Assembly (NCBI RefSeq): GCF_007971225.1
Contig: NZ_CP042435.1
Span: 2,173,501-2,237,500, forward strand
Direction of reading: 5' to 3'
Length of the DNA stretch: 64,000 bases
Source: Panacibacter ginsenosidivorans
Lineage (GTDB): Bacteria > Bacteroidota > Bacteroidia > Chitinophagales > Chitinophagaceae
Numbering within the stretch: position 1 is the stretch's first letter; each line of letters starts with the position of its first letter. This document shows positions 41,747 through 51,375 of this stretch, piece by piece. The notes below the pieces were generated by a model that saw nothing but the letters and a program-made list of their open reading frames with translations, was not told where the DNA came from and made no database searches. Both the position numbers and the translations under genes were made by a program.

Positions 41747-43012
41747 TTATCTCAACACTTTCATTTTTACCATTTCTATGCGTGTATCGCTAACATTGAG
41801 TGCATCAAACTCATATTTGTCAATAATGATGCGCTCTTTAGGTTTTGGAATCGTCTCATGTTCATTAATAATATATCCGGATAATGTTTCATATTCGCTT
41901 TCAGGAAAATCGAGATTGTATTTTTCATTAAGGTAATCCAGTTCCAGTCTGCCTGAAAAAATGTACTCGTTCTCAGATATTTGCTTCTCCACAAATTCTT
42001 CAATATCATATTCATCTTTTATATCGCCGAATATTTCCTCCAATACATCTTCCATAGTGATAATGCCTGCAGTACCGCCAAATTCGTCTATCACCCATGC
42101 AATACTTTTTCTTTCTCTGGAAAGCTTATTGATAAGATCTGTTGCACTCATACTTTCCGGTACAACAGGTATAGGATGCACCACTGATTGAATATTTTCA
42201 GGCTTCTTGAAAAGGTCAAGCTGGTGCACATATCCTGCAATATTGTCTATATTACCATCATATACAATGATCTTGCTGAGTTTTGTTTCCTCCAGTTTCT
42301 TACGCACTTCTTTTACGGTAGATTGTATATCTACTGCTTCTATTTCAGTTCTTGGTACAAGGCATTGTCTTATGCGCACTGCGGGGAGCGATAAGGCATT
42401 TTGCAATAACTCCCTGTTTAGTTCCTGATTGTTATCTCCCTGCTCATTGGTTTGTTGCAGAAAATGTTCAAGATCCACCATGGAAAATGGCTCGTCAGTA
42501 TTTCTTATGCGCACATTAAAAAGATATTTTAAAATGCTTTCTGAAAAGTTTACAAAGGCAGTAACTACCGGCGAAAATATATCGTGAAAAAAATCGCTTA
42601 GGGGTGCAAAAAAACTGAGCAGTGAATCGCTCTTTGCTTTAAATATTGCTTTAGGATAAAGCTCTCCAAAAAAGATAACTACCAGCCATACTACTGCAAT
42701 GTCCAATATCAGTTTTAAGTACGGATTTTCTGTATGTACAACAGGTATCCAGAAAGAAGTTTTGATCAGCTCACTTACCAGCAACCCATAAATGATAAGA
42801 AAAAAATTAAAACCTATAAGATTACTGCCGAGAAATTTAGAAGGCTGTTCCATAAGCCTTGACATAATAAGACCGCTAGATCTGCCCTGCTTCTTTTTTA
42901 ACTCAATGCCCAGCCGGTTGGCACTTATAAAAGCGATCTCGATGCCAGAAAAAAAAGCCACAAATAACAATGACACAAATATGCTTATAAGAAGAATATA
43001 TATCGCTCCCAT
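41747..43012 (-). CDS. CNNM/HlyC-CorC family membrane protein (GldE-like)
   Basis: A 421-residue protein: a DUF21 (CNNM) transmembrane domain at about 1-180 (FFSGIEIAFISANRLGIELKKKQG), two CBS domains at about 200-325 (CLVPRTEIEAVDIQSTVKEVRKKLEETKLSKIIVYDGN, VIDEFGGTAGIITMEDVLEEIFGDIKDE) and a C-terminal CorC_HlyC domain. Relatives export magnesium or, in gliding Bacteroidota, are called GldE. No other gld gene is close, so I keep the general name. Confidence 0.88.
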   Translation of the reverse strand: MGAIYILLISIFVSLLFVAFFSGIEIAFISANRLGIELKKKQGRSSGLIMSRLMEQPSKFLGSNLIGFNFFLIIYGLLVSELIKTSFWIPVVHTENPYLKLILDIAVVWLVVIFFGELYPKAIFKAKSDSLLSFFAPLSDFFHDIFSPVVTAFVNFSESILKYLFNVRIRNTDEPFSMVDLEHFLQQTNEQGDNNQELNRELLQNALSLPAVRIRQCLVPRTEIEAVDIQSTVKEVRKKLEETKLSKIIVYDGNIDNIAGYVHQLDLFKKPENIQSVVHPIPVVPESMSATDLINKLSRERKSIAWVIDEFGGTAGIITMEDVLEEIFGDIKDEYDIEEFVEKQISENEYIFSGRLELDYLNEKYNLDFPESEYETLSGYIINEHETIPKPKERIIIDKYEFDALNVSDTRIEMVKMKVLR

Positions 43013-43084
43013 GCATCGAAAATAATATAAATGCTGATGCTGTCAAAATCTGAGACCGTTATGGATACTGGTATTTAAGAGCCC

Positions 43085-43209
43085 TGCATTTGTAAAAATA
43101 TGTAGCTTTAGTTGCGTCGCACACTTGTACTTCCTGCTCATTATTGATCTAAGCGCTGAAGTGTGCGACGCAACGAAAGTTTAACACATGCAATACGGCC
43201 TGGCTCATA
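43085..43209. repeat. Intergenic palindromic repeat, close left/right pair, B/B (locus 20)
   Basis: Left core GTTGCGTCGCACACTTGTAC at 43111-43130; right core GCTGAAGTGTGCGACGCAAC at 43155-43174, ending GGCCTGGCTCATAA. The loop is only 24 bases, making this one of the two tightest hairpins of the family, near locus 24. Confidence 0.87.
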
Positions 43210-43249
43210 ATTAAACTCTGTTATTCTTTAATATATTTTATAAAAACAA

Positions 43250-43276
43250 AAACCCGTTTGCAATTCAAACGGGTTT
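43250..43276 (-). terminator. Terminator after recQ
   Basis: AAACCCGTTTG (43250-43260) and CAAACGGGTTT (43266-43276) make a perfect 11-base stem with a five-base loop. Read on the minus strand it is followed by TTTGTTTTTATAAAA. It is 20 bases after the recQ stop. Confidence 0.85.
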
Positions 43277-43295
43277 ATTTTCGAAGTAATTTATT

Positions 43296-45593
43296 TTAAT
43301 TTCCATACTCGCTTATAAATCTGATGCGCATGATCTTTAGCTGTTCCCAATCGTAACCGCCGTCCGCAAGTTCTTCCTGTGCTACCTGCAATGAAGATGT
43401 TTGACAGCTTTTGAAATAGTCCATTATTTCATCCTGCTCATCTTCATCAAGCATATCTTCAATTGCATAATTAAGATTGAGTTTGGTGCCGCTTGCAACG
43501 ATGGTTTCCATTTCTTCGAGCAATGCATCTAAACGCAGATCTTTATTGCGTGCAATGGTTTCGAGCGGTATCTTTTTATCTACATTCTGAATAATATATA
43601 TTTTGTTACTGCTTTTATTAGCGACGCTTTTCATTACAAAATCATCTGGCTTCTCCACTTCATTTTCCTCCACATATTTTGCAATCAAATCAACAAAAGG
43701 CTTTCCGTATTTGATGGCTTTGCCTTTGCTTACACCCTGGCATTTTTCCAGTTCCTGTAAGGTGGTTGGATACATGGTAGCCATATCCTGCAGAGAAGAT
43801 TCAAGGAAAATGACAAATGGAGGGAGTCCTTTTTTCTTTGCTTCTTTATGGCGCAGGTCTTTCAGCATTTCGAACAGTTTATCATCTGCTGCTGCACTTG
43901 CATTACTGCCACCTTCGCCTTCTTCATCATCAGCATTAGCCTCTTCAAATAAATTGTTGAGTACAATTTTAAAGCTGGCTGGTTTCTTTAAAAATTTTTG
44001 TCCAAGTTCTGTAAACTTCAGTAGTCCATATTCTTCAATATCTTTACGGATAAGATTTTCGAGTAACATTTGTCTTATAAGACTGTTCCACAGGTGTTCA
44101 TCCTTATCTTTACCGATTCCAAACTCCGGAAGCTTCTCGTGCCTGTACATTGCCAGTTGAGGCGTTAATTTTCCTATTATAACATTTACCACATATTCTG
44201 CAGTAAAGCGTTCATCCAAAGCTTTAATAACCTTCAGCACTTTTACTGCTTCATCTTTTGATTCGATCTTCTCTTTTGGATGCAGACAATTATCACAGTT
44301 CCGGCAATTTTCTTCGTGTCTGTCTTCACCGAAATAATGCAGTAATATTTTACGGCGGCATACAGAACTTTCTGCATATGCCACTGTTTCATTGATTAAT
44401 TGTGCCCCAATTTCCCTTTCGCTTAATGGTTTATCACGCATTAAATGTTCAAGTTTGGAAACATCTTTATGAGAATAATATAACAGACATTTCCCTTCAA
44501 GACCATCGCGGCCAGCACGACCGGTTTCCTGATAATAATTCTCTATTGATTTAGGTATATTGAAATGTATCACAAAACGTATATCAGGTTTATCTATCCC
44601 CATCCCAAATGCAATAGTGGCAACAATTACCTGTACATCTTCATTTAAAAACTGATCCTGCCTTTCGGACCTTAGCTTAGCGTCTAGTCCTGCATGATAC
44701 GCTACTGCTTTAATATTATTAGCAACCAATACTTCTGCAAGTTCTTCTGTAGTTTTTCTGTTGAGTGTATAGATGATCCCACTCTTGCCCATATTCTGTG
44801 AAATGAAGCGAACAATACTTTTTACCGTTTGATCTTTTTTGATCTTAGGCAGTATTTCGTAATAAAGATTGGGTCTGTTAAACGAAGAAATAAAAATATT
44901 CGGATTGCGTAAGCCAAGGTTTTTTACAATATCACTTTGCACTTTTGGTGTAGCCGTTGCGGTAAGGGCCACCACTGCAATATCAGGATTAATGATATCC
45001 ATCATTTCCCGTAATCTTCTGTATTCCGGCCTGAAATCGTGCCCCCATTCTGAAATACAATGTGCTTCATCAACTGCAAAAAATGAGATAGTAAGATCGC
45101 TGAAGAAGTCAAGATTTTCCTGCTTGGTTAAAGTCTCCGGCGCAACATAAAGCAATTTTGTTTTACCTGCAATAAGATCATCTTTTACTTCCTTTATCTG
45201 GCCTTTATTAAGCGACGAATTTAAAAAGTGTGCAACATTATCATTCTCGCTGTAACCACGTACCAGATCAACCTGATTTTTCATTAAAGCAATAAGCGGG
45301 CTAACAATTATGGCACAACCTTCCAATATCATTGCCGGTAATTGATAACAAAGGCTTTTACCGCCGCCTGTTGGCATTATTACGAATGTATCATTGCCAT
45401 CCAGTAAACTGTTAATCGATTCTTCCTGGGTGCCTTTGAATTGTTCAAAGCCAAAATGAATACGAAGCCCTTCAAGTATATTATGGTTGTGGGCAATGTT
45501 GCTTGCAGAAGATTTCTTTGATACTGGTTTTTTTGAAGCTGTTTTTGAAACAGCGGCCTTTTTAGTAACTGACTTTTTAGTAACGGTTCCCAT
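43296..45593 (-). CDS. recQ: ATP-dependent DNA helicase RecQ
   Basis: A 765-residue 3'-5' DNA helicase for recombination and repair. Walker A is [18 protein letters not shown], the DEAH-type box is [21 protein letters not shown], and motifs V-VI read [21 protein letters not shown] and [12 protein letters not shown]. The zinc site has four cysteines ([22 protein letters not shown]), followed by the winged helix and an HRDC domain ([17 protein letters not shown]). The first 30 residues are a Lys/Ser-rich tail ([20 protein letters not shown]). An extra C-terminal part of about 100 residues follows HRDC. Confidence 0.95.
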   Translation of the reverse strand: MGTVTKKSVTKKAAVSKTASKKPVSKKSSASNIAHNHNILEGLRIHFGFEQFKGTQEESINSLLDGNDTFVIMPTGGGKSLCYQLPAMILEGCAIIVSPLIALMKNQVDLVRGYSENDNVAHFLNSSLNKGQIKEVKDDLIAGKTKLLYVAPETLTKQENLDFFSDLTISFFAVDEAHCISEWGHDFRPEYRRLREMMDIINPDIAVVALTATATPKVQSDIVKNLGLRNPNIFISSFNRPNLYYEILPKIKKDQTVKSIVRFISQNMGKSGIIYTLNRKTTEELAEVLVANNIKAVAYHAGLDAKLRSERQDQFLNEDVQVIVATIAFGMGIDKPDIRFVIHFNIPKSIENYYQETGRAGRDGLEGKCLLYYSHKDVSKLEHLMRDKPLSEREIGAQLINETVAYAESSVCRRKILLHYFGEDRHEENCRNCDNCLHPKEKIESKDEAVKVLKVIKALDERFTAEYVVNVIIGKLTPQLAMYRHEKLPEFGIGKDKDEHLWNSLIRQMLLENLIRKDIEEYGLLKFTELGQKFLKKPASFKIVLNNLFEEANADDEEGEGGSNASAAADDKLFEMLKDLRHKEAKKKGLPPFVIFLESSLQDMATMYPTTLQELEKCQGVSKGKAIKYGKPFVDLIAKYVEENEVEKPDDFVMKSVANKSSNKIYIIQNVDKKIPLETIARNKDLRLDALLEEMETIVASGTKLNLNYAIEDMLDEDEQDEIMDYFKSCQTSSLQVAQEELADGGYDWEQLKIMRIRFISEYGN

Positions 45594-45804
45594 TGTTCAC
45601 ATAAATTTCCAACCCCTCATTCACGGGGTAATTAAATTAAACTGATAAGGTACTATATTTTGGCCGGAAAAGGCAATAAAATAATTTGCTTTTAGATGAC
45701 CACAATTATAGAATGACAGAGATAAATATCATTCAAAAATGATATCGACCCTGACGAAGTTAGCTTGCAAATATATTACTAAAAAATCCATTGTTGTTAA
45801 AGTT

Positions 45805-45812
45805 TACCTTTG
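45805..45812 (+). promoter_or_regulatory. Bacteroidota -7 box TACCTTTG immediately before kdsD
   Basis: TACCTTTG lies five bases before the ATG at 45818 (TACCTTTGCGCCGATG), implying an almost leaderless transcript. It also rules out the in-frame TTG at 45791 as the start. Confidence 0.6.
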
Positions 45813-45817
45813 CGCCG

Positions 45818-46783
45818 ATGAATAAGGATATAAAGCAATCTGCCCTTCTTACTATTGAACTGGAAACCCGGTCTTTGGCGGGATTAAAAGCATACATTGA
45901 TGATGACTTTGTAAAAACGGTTGAACTTATTCACCGTTCTAAAGGAAGGGTGGTTATAACCGGTATTGGAAAAAGTGCTATTGTGGGGCAAAAGATCGTT
46001 GCCACACTTAACTCTACAGGTACCCCTGCCTTGTTTATGCACGCAGGTGATGCCATACATGGAGATCTTGGTATGATTCAAAAAGACGATGTGGTAATTG
46101 TTATCAGTAAAAGTGGTGAGAGTCCTGAGATAAAAGTACTAACACCATTGATAAAAAATTTTGGGAATACTTTGATTGGAATGATTGGTAACAGGCAATC
46201 ATTTCTCGCCAGGGAATCTGATCATCTGCTTGATACAACGGTGGCTCAGGAAGCCTGCCCCAATAATCTTGCACCCACTTCCAGTACAACGGCACAAATG
46301 GTTATGGGTGACGCATTAGCAGTATGCCTGATGCAGCTAAATGAATTTAGCGGTAAGGATTTTGCCCGTTATCATCCCGGTGGCAATCTTGGCAAAAGGC
46401 TTTATCTAAAAGTGGATGATCTTTATAAGCAAAATGAAAGACCTGCTGTATATGAGGAAACGAGTCTTAAAGATGTTATCATTGAGATAAGCAAAGGGCG
46501 TCTCGGCGCAACTGCTGTTGTGGATAAGGATAATAAATTAAGGGCAGTTATTACCGATGGCGATGTTAGACGAATGCTCGAAGAAACGAATGATGTAAGT
46601 AATATAAAAGCCAGAGATATTTACAATATTAATCCTAAGAAAATAGCATCGGGTTTACTTGCAGTTGAGGCGCTTGAATTATTAAAGCAATTTGATATAA
46701 GCCAGCTTATTGTAACCGATGCAGATGGAATTTATCTCGGAATACTACATTTGCACGATCTAATAAGGGAAGGAATTATATAA
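45818..46783 (+). CDS. kdsD: D-arabinose-5-phosphate isomerase (KpsF/GutQ family)
   Basis: A 321-residue enzyme making arabinose 5-phosphate from ribulose 5-phosphate, the first step to Kdo in lipopolysaccharide. The SIS domain includes VVITGIGKSAIVGQKIVATLNSTGTPALFMHAGDAIHGDLGMI and ISKSGESPEIK; two CBS domains follow from about residue 205 (GRLGATAVVDKDNKLRAVITDGDVRRML). ATG at 45818 is fixed by the promoter box. It is followed by manC after 12 bases, so an envelope-sugar operon is likely. Confidence 0.92.
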   Translation: MNKDIKQSALLTIELETRSLAGLKAYIDDDFVKTVELIHRSKGRVVITGIGKSAIVGQKIVATLNSTGTPALFMHAGDAIHGDLGMIQKDDVVIVISKSGESPEIKVLTPLIKNFGNTLIGMIGNRQSFLARESDHLLDTTVAQEACPNNLAPTSSTTAQMVMGDALAVCLMQLNEFSGKDFARYHPGGNLGKRLYLKVDDLYKQNERPAVYEETSLKDVIIEISKGRLGATAVVDKDNKLRAVITDGDVRRMLEETNDVSNIKARDIYNINPKKIASGLLAVEALELLKQFDISQLIVTDADGIYLGILHLHDLIREGII

Positions 46784-46795
46784 ACCAGTATTTAA

Positions 46796-47878
46796 ATGAA
46801 CGAACACAATTACGTTGCTATTCTCGCCGGTGGAATTGGAAGCAGATTCTGGCCCAAAAGCAGAACGCCATTTCCGAAACAATTTCTTGATATACTCAAT
46901 ACTGGCAAAACACTTATACAGTCCACATTTGACCGTTACGCAGCATTTATTCCAAAGGAAAATATTTTTATTATAACTGTAGCCGAATATGTGGATATTG
47001 TAAAAAAACAATTGCCGGAAGCAGATATAAAAAATATACTTGCAGAGCCAAGCCGGAAAAATACAGCGCCCTGTATTGCCTACATTTCCTTCAAGCTGAT
47101 GCAAAACGATCCCGAAGCTTCTCTTATTGTAGCGCCTAGTGATCATCTTGTATTAGACAACGCAGAATTTGAACGGGTAGCTATTCAGGCGCTTGGTTTC
47201 GCCGCACACATGCGTGCATTTGTAACGCTGGGCATAAAACCAACATACCCCAACACCGGTTATGGTTACATTCAACATGAAACGCTTGCTGTAGCAGACA
47301 ATATTTTCAAAGTAAAGACCTTTACTGAAAAACCTAATACAGAACTTGCAAAAGCATTTATTGCCAGTGGAGATTTCTTATGGAATGCAGGCATTTTTAT
47401 CTGGAAAGTAAAACAGGTATTGCATGCGTTTGAAGAATACCAGCCTGAAATGTACGAGCTGTTTGCCGCAGAACTGCCTCATTATAATACGCCTGAAGAG
47501 CAGGCTGCACTTGAACGCATTTATCCTCTCTGCACAAACATCTCTATTGATTATGCCATCATGGAGCGGGCAAATAATGTATATGTAATTCCTTCTTCTT
47601 TTGGCTGGAGCGATCTTGGAACCTGGAACAGCGCTTACGACAATCTGGAGAAAGATTATCTGGGCAATGCTGTTGCCGGCGAAAATGTCATGATCATTGA
47701 TGCTACAAAATGTATGGTTTCTGCAACTAACCATAAGTTGCTGGTACTGCAAGGCCTTGATGATTTTATAGTTGTTGATACCAAAGATGTATTATTGATC
47801 TGCAAAAAAGACAAAGAACAACAGATAAAAGATTATGTGGCAGAAGTAAGGCGTAATATAGGAGATCAGTATTTATAA
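46796..47878 (+). CDS. manC: Mannose-1-phosphate guanylyltransferase
   Basis: A 360-residue nucleotidyltransferase making GDP-mannose from mannose 1-phosphate and GTP. The GT-A opening is VAILAGGIGSRFWPKSRTPFPKQFLDI; APSDHLVLD is the metal/nucleotide site, and FTEKPNTELAKAFIASGDFLWNAGIFIWK and FGWSDLGTWNS are family motifs. It lacks the extra C-terminal isomerase domain of long ManC/AlgA proteins. It follows kdsD. Confidence 0.92.
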   Translation: MNEHNYVAILAGGIGSRFWPKSRTPFPKQFLDILNTGKTLIQSTFDRYAAFIPKENIFIITVAEYVDIVKKQLPEADIKNILAEPSRKNTAPCIAYISFKLMQNDPEASLIVAPSDHLVLDNAEFERVAIQALGFAAHMRAFVTLGIKPTYPNTGYGYIQHETLAVADNIFKVKTFTEKPNTELAKAFIASGDFLWNAGIFIWKVKQVLHAFEEYQPEMYELFAAELPHYNTPEEQAALERIYPLCTNISIDYAIMERANNVYVIPSSFGWSDLGTWNSAYDNLEKDYLGNAVAGENVMIIDATKCMVSATNHKLLVLQGLDDFIVVDTKDVLLICKKDKEQQIKDYVAEVRRNIGDQYL

Positions 47879-47880
47879 TT

Positions 47881-48042
47881 TTTTTGAACCCAACTGTATG
47901 GCTGCTATAAAGCTTTCGTTGCGTCGCACTCTTGTGCTGATAAACAGGTTTCAGCAATCAGCAGCCAGGTTTCAGCTGATACCTGTTTCAAACGTACAAG
48001 TGAGTGACACAACAGGCGATGCCATAAGTTTTATAGCCTGTA
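47881..48042. repeat. Intergenic palindromic repeat, close left/right pair, B/A, most complete copy (locus 21)
   Basis: Starts TTTTTGAACCCAACTG, left distal GCTGCTATAAAGCTTTC, left core GTTGCGTCGCACTCTTGTGC (47918-47937), loop with nested AACAGGTTTCAG/CTGATACCTGTT pairing, right core GTACAAGTGAGTGACACAAC (47994-48013), right distal AGGCGATGCCATAAGTTTTA and end TAGCCTG. It is a useful reference copy, about 160 bases, between manC and coaX. Confidence 0.9.
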
Positions 48043-48076
48043 AAAAAATAAAATATTCTAACTGCAATATTCTTAC

Positions 48077-48802
48077 ATGCAAACAACGCTTTGTTTTGAT
48101 TTTGGCAATACACGTTTAAAATGCGCCATATTTGAAAACGAAACACTTAAAGATGTTGTTATTCTCAACGATGCAGGCATTGAAACAATGCAGCAATTTC
48201 TGCACGAACAAAAAGCAACTCACTCTATTCTTTCATCAGTTGTAAATCACCCGCCGGAAATAGAACAATTACTGGCTTCTGAAACAACTTTTCACAAGCT
48301 TGGTCACACAAGTAAGCTACCATTTACAACACCTGTAGGAAAGCCTGAAACAATTGGTGCAGACAGGCTAGCATTGATTGCGGCAGCAGTAGAAATACAT
48401 CCTGGTAAACATAATCTTGTAATAGGTTTAGGCTCGTGTATCACTTACAATTTTGTAAATAAATTTCATGAGTTTCTTGGTGGCAGTATTTCTCCTGGTT
48501 TAGAAATGCGTTTCAAAGCAATGAACCAGCTTACCGCTAAATTGCCTTTAATAAAACCACACTGGAATTTCCCACTTACAGGTTATGATACAAAAACAAA
48601 TATGCTTAGCGGCGTTATATTAGGCATGTGCAAAGAAATAGAAGGCATTATAGAAGAATATGAAATGAGATATGCCAACTTTAACGCGCTTTTAACCGGG
48701 GGGGATATGGGCTTTTTTGTGCCTCATTTCAAAAAGAAGATATTTGCAGACCCACATTTAATCTATAAAGGCTTATATGCGATCAATAAAAGCAATAGTT
48801 GA
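48077..48802 (+). CDS. coaX: Type III pantothenate kinase
   Basis: A 241-residue ASKHA-fold kinase for the first step of coenzyme A synthesis. TLCFDFGNTRLKCAIFEN holds the phosphate-1 loop, VGKPETIGADRLALIAAA is the GADR motif, and LVIGLGSCITYNFV stands where most CoaX have DxGTAxTxD (here Gly-Ser-Cys). LGGSISPGLEMRFKAM is the dimer/active-site segment. Its end overlaps the next gene by 26 bases. The VGKPETIGADR and GGSISPG motifs make the call secure despite the altered phosphate-2 loop. Confidence 0.9.
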   Translation: MQTTLCFDFGNTRLKCAIFENETLKDVVILNDAGIETMQQFLHEQKATHSILSSVVNHPPEIEQLLASETTFHKLGHTSKLPFTTPVGKPETIGADRLALIAAAVEIHPGKHNLVIGLGSCITYNFVNKFHEFLGGSISPGLEMRFKAMNQLTAKLPLIKPHWNFPLTGYDTKTNMLSGVILGMCKEIEGIIEEYEMRYANFNALLTGGDMGFFVPHFKKKIFADPHLIYKGLYAINKSNS

Positions 48803-50180
48803 GAAAAGTTTTTTTGCAGCGTTCGGTTTGATACTTTCCCTACATCTTTCAGCACAGGAAAATTCTCCATTTTCAAGATATGGTTTAGGTGATCTTTACC
48901 CCGCACAGAATATTGCTTCCCGCGGTATGGGTGGCGTTTCTGCAGGTTATAGTCATGAACAGGCATTGAATACTGTAAATCCTGCATCTTACAGTTCATT
49001 AAAGTTTATTAGATATGCCAATGGTACCAATGGAGGATTAATTACTTATGATATAGGTATTTCTATTGATGGCAGAACTTTACGCAGTGTTTCGCTTGGC
49101 GAGACCTATAAATCAACAAATTTTCTTCCTTCCTATATTCAAATGGGTATACCACTTAGCAGTAAAGCAGATGCCAGGAAACGAAACGCCGGCCTTGTAT
49201 TTGGTCTTAAACCCGCTACACGTATTCATTACAATGTTATGGATTCAGTTGTAGAAAGTGCTTATACGAGACAAACCCTTTATGAAGGTAACGGAGGGTT
49301 AAACCAGGTATTTATTGGTTTAGGCAAACGCTTTGGTAATCTTAGTTTTGGTGTAAATGGCGGATACGAATTTGGCAGGAAAGATGTAAATACCAGGATA
49401 TTATTATTAAACGATACAGTTAATTATTACAAATCCAATTCTTCGCAGAATACTACTTTCTGGGGGCTTTTTGTAACCCCGGGTATTTCATACAATATTA
49501 AATTGAATGAGGTAAAAAAAGCCGGCAACGCTTATAGTGAAGCTTATTTTCTAAGATTAGGTGCGTCAGGCACCCTGGCGCATAGTTTAAAAGCTACAAC
49601 TGACACACTTCGTGAAACTTTTGATTATAGTTCAGGAGGAGCCACCACTCCAATAGATACCATACATAGCATTACAAAGGTTAACGGTAATATTGATATT
49701 CCGCTTACCTATAATGCAGGATTTCTTTTAAGTAAAAAATATATGATTGGTGAAAATGCTGTAGCTACAAAATGGTCATTGGGCGCTGATTTTGGCGCCG
49801 GAAGCTGGGCAGATTACAGGTACTATGGCAAAGCTGATAAACTAATAAACAGCTGGACATTTCGTGCAGGGGGTGAATTTGTGCCAGCCCTAACCAGCAC
49901 TCACTTTTTTAGTCGCTCAACTTACAGACTTGGCCTATATACCGGTAAAGATTATATAAATGCCGATGGTAACAATTACAATGTTAGAGCAATAACGTTT
50001 GGCTTTGGTTTTTTTGTAAAGAAATATACCAGTTATGACAATAACTCAACTTTCATAAATACCGCATTTGAGATTGGAAAGAGAGGAAGCAATGTTAATA
50101 ATGTTACAGAAAACTTTTTCAAATTCTCTGTAGGTTTATCTTTAGCTGATCTTTGGTTCATCAAACGCAAATATGACTAA
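48777..50180 (+). CDS. Outer-membrane beta-barrel protein (FadL/OmpP1-like)
   Basis: A 467-residue protein starting inside coaX. After the signal peptide (AAFGLILSLHLSA, QE) it reads NSPFSRYGLGDLYPAQNIASRGMGGVSAGYSHEQALNTVNPASYSSL, a typical opening of Bacteroidota outer-membrane proteins related to OMPP1/FadL/TodX transporters. Amphipathic strands continue to the end (FKFSVGLSLADLWFIKRKYD). Substrate unknown. It overlaps lptC by eight bases, suggesting an envelope operon coaX-omp-lptC. Confidence 0.83.
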   Translation: MRSIKAIVEKSFFAAFGLILSLHLSAQENSPFSRYGLGDLYPAQNIASRGMGGVSAGYSHEQALNTVNPASYSSLKFIRYANGTNGGLITYDIGISIDGRTLRSVSLGETYKSTNFLPSYIQMGIPLSSKADARKRNAGLVFGLKPATRIHYNVMDSVVESAYTRQTLYEGNGGLNQVFIGLGKRFGNLSFGVNGGYEFGRKDVNTRILLLNDTVNYYKSNSSQNTTFWGLFVTPGISYNIKLNEVKKAGNAYSEAYFLRLGASGTLAHSLKATTDTLRETFDYSSGGATTPIDTIHSITKVNGNIDIPLTYNAGFLLSKKYMIGENAVATKWSLGADFGAGSWADYRYYGKADKLINSWTFRAGGEFVPALTSTHFFSRSTYRLGLYTGKDYINADGNNYNVRAITFGFGFFVKKYTSYDNNSTFINTAFEIGKRGSNVNNVTENFFKFSVGLSLADLWFIKRKYD

Positions 50181-50748
50181 TCTGTTTTCTCATAAACTAT
50201 ATTACGAAGCAGCCATCATCATGTGCTGCTTTTTTGTATGCAGTTGTGAAAACAGTATGCAGGAAGTAAATGATCTTAGTAAGAAAAAGATAGGTAAAGA
50301 CATTGCCGAAGATGTAACCAGTTATATGAGCCAGGGCGCACATGTAAAAGCAAAACTTACATCTCCATTAATGACGCGTACCGAAGCTGACACTGCTATA
50401 ATAGAATTCCCCAAAACATTGCAGGTAGAATTTTATGATGACAGCACTAAACCAGAAAGCCATCTTTTTGCTAATTACGGCAAATATTTTGAACAGCAAG
50501 GCAAAGTTTTTCTCAAAGACAGTGTGATTGTCTTTAATATAAAAGGAGACACATTACTTACAAATGAGCTGTGGTGGGACCGCGATAAAGAAATTTTTTA
50601 TACCGATAAAAAAGTGTGGATCAATCAAAAAGACAATCAAAAATTTATTGGGGAAAATGGTATGCAGGCAGATCAATCTTTTAAGGAATGGACACTTTTC
50701 CAGGGTTCAGGTATAAGAAATGTACCAGATAGTACACTGCCACAATGA
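50173..50748 (+). CDS. lptC: LPS export protein LptC, lipoprotein form
   Basis: A 191-residue LptC/DUF1239-like protein that links the inner-membrane LPS extractor to the periplasmic bridge. The signal ends MCCFFVCSC, so unlike E. coli LptC it should be a lipoprotein, as is usual in Bacteroidota. The body is the beta-jellyroll: AHVKAKLTSPLMTRTEADTAIIEFPKTLQVEFYDDSTKPESHLFANYGKYFEQQGKVFLKDSVIVFN. Start overlaps the end of the barrel gene. Confidence 0.85.
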   Translation: MTNLFSHKLYYEAAIIMCCFFVCSCENSMQEVNDLSKKKIGKDIAEDVTSYMSQGAHVKAKLTSPLMTRTEADTAIIEFPKTLQVEFYDDSTKPESHLFANYGKYFEQQGKVFLKDSVIVFNIKGDTLLTNELWWDRDKEIFYTDKKVWINQKDNQKFIGENGMQADQSFKEWTLFQGSGIRNVPDSTLPQ

Positions 50749-50785
50749 TGCTCAATAAGCTAACTTTAAAACGAACTACAAGCCT

Positions 50786-51058
50786 TCATAATATAACCTG
50801 CATCTCAAAAAACTTAAGAACTACAAATAAAGCTATCAGCAGGTATAAGGTATAAGTAAGCTTGTTGCTGATACGCATGTATTTTGCCATAGGCCTGTAA
50901 AAGCTGTTCCTGATAGCAGACCTTGAAAAAATAAAAAGTAATGAATGTTCAATAAGCTGGTTATTCTTACGCAACCTGAAATAAAATATAAAAACCATCT
51001 TTAAAAGAAATGTTCCCAGTATAAGACTCAAAGTTATTTGAGAAAACAACGGCAGCAT
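50786..51058 (-). CDS. Small membrane hypothetical protein
   Basis: A 90-residue protein with two hydrophobic segments (ITLSLILGTFLLKMVFIFYFRL and LTYTLYLLIALFVVLKFF) separated by a basic loop (RSAIRNSFYRPMAKYMR). Not recognised. It is convergent with lptC and has a plausible ATG at 51058. Gene status is likely but not certain, as nothing couples it to a neighbour. Confidence 0.55.
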   Translation of the reverse strand: MLPLFSQITLSLILGTFLLKMVFIFYFRLRKNNQLIEHSLLFIFSRSAIRNSFYRPMAKYMRISNKLTYTLYLLIALFVVLKFFEMQVIL

Positions 51059-51207
51059 ATCATAAGATTTGAATGTTTACTCCAATTCCGGGAAAGTTAC
51101 CCGGTTTTAAAACGCATATGTCACAATTTTATTATTTTCTAATTGCTTTTACGTTGAATAGAGTTATCTCCGCCCTTTATTACCAATACAATAATTATCT
51201 GAAAAAA

Positions 51208-51264
51208 TTTATGAGCCAATCGAAAGAATCACTATTAAGCTTTCGTTGCGTCGCACTCTTGTAC
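51208..51264 (-). repeat. Intergenic palindromic repeat, single left arm, type B (locus 22)
   Basis: Outer end TTTATGAGCCAATC, distal TTAAGCTTTC, exact core GTTGCGTCGCACTCTTGTAC at 51245-51264. It occupies the middle of the 317-base gap before the DUF92 gene; the rest of that gap shows nothing I can name. It faces locus 23 across three genes. Confidence 0.84.
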
Positions 51265-51375
51265 GCCAAAGAGTATATGAACAATTACAATCATTCAATA
51301 AAGCAATCAGCGGCATCAGCACATTTTTCTAATAGTATCAGCTTTGCACATGCTCCTTAATGTATATATTCATAA

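Noticed and set aside
51073-51360. Plus-strand frame of 95 codons before the DUF92 gene
   Set aside because: It contains the translated arm of locus 22 (SFRCVALLYA), lacks a recognisable domain and resembles other repeat-derived frames.
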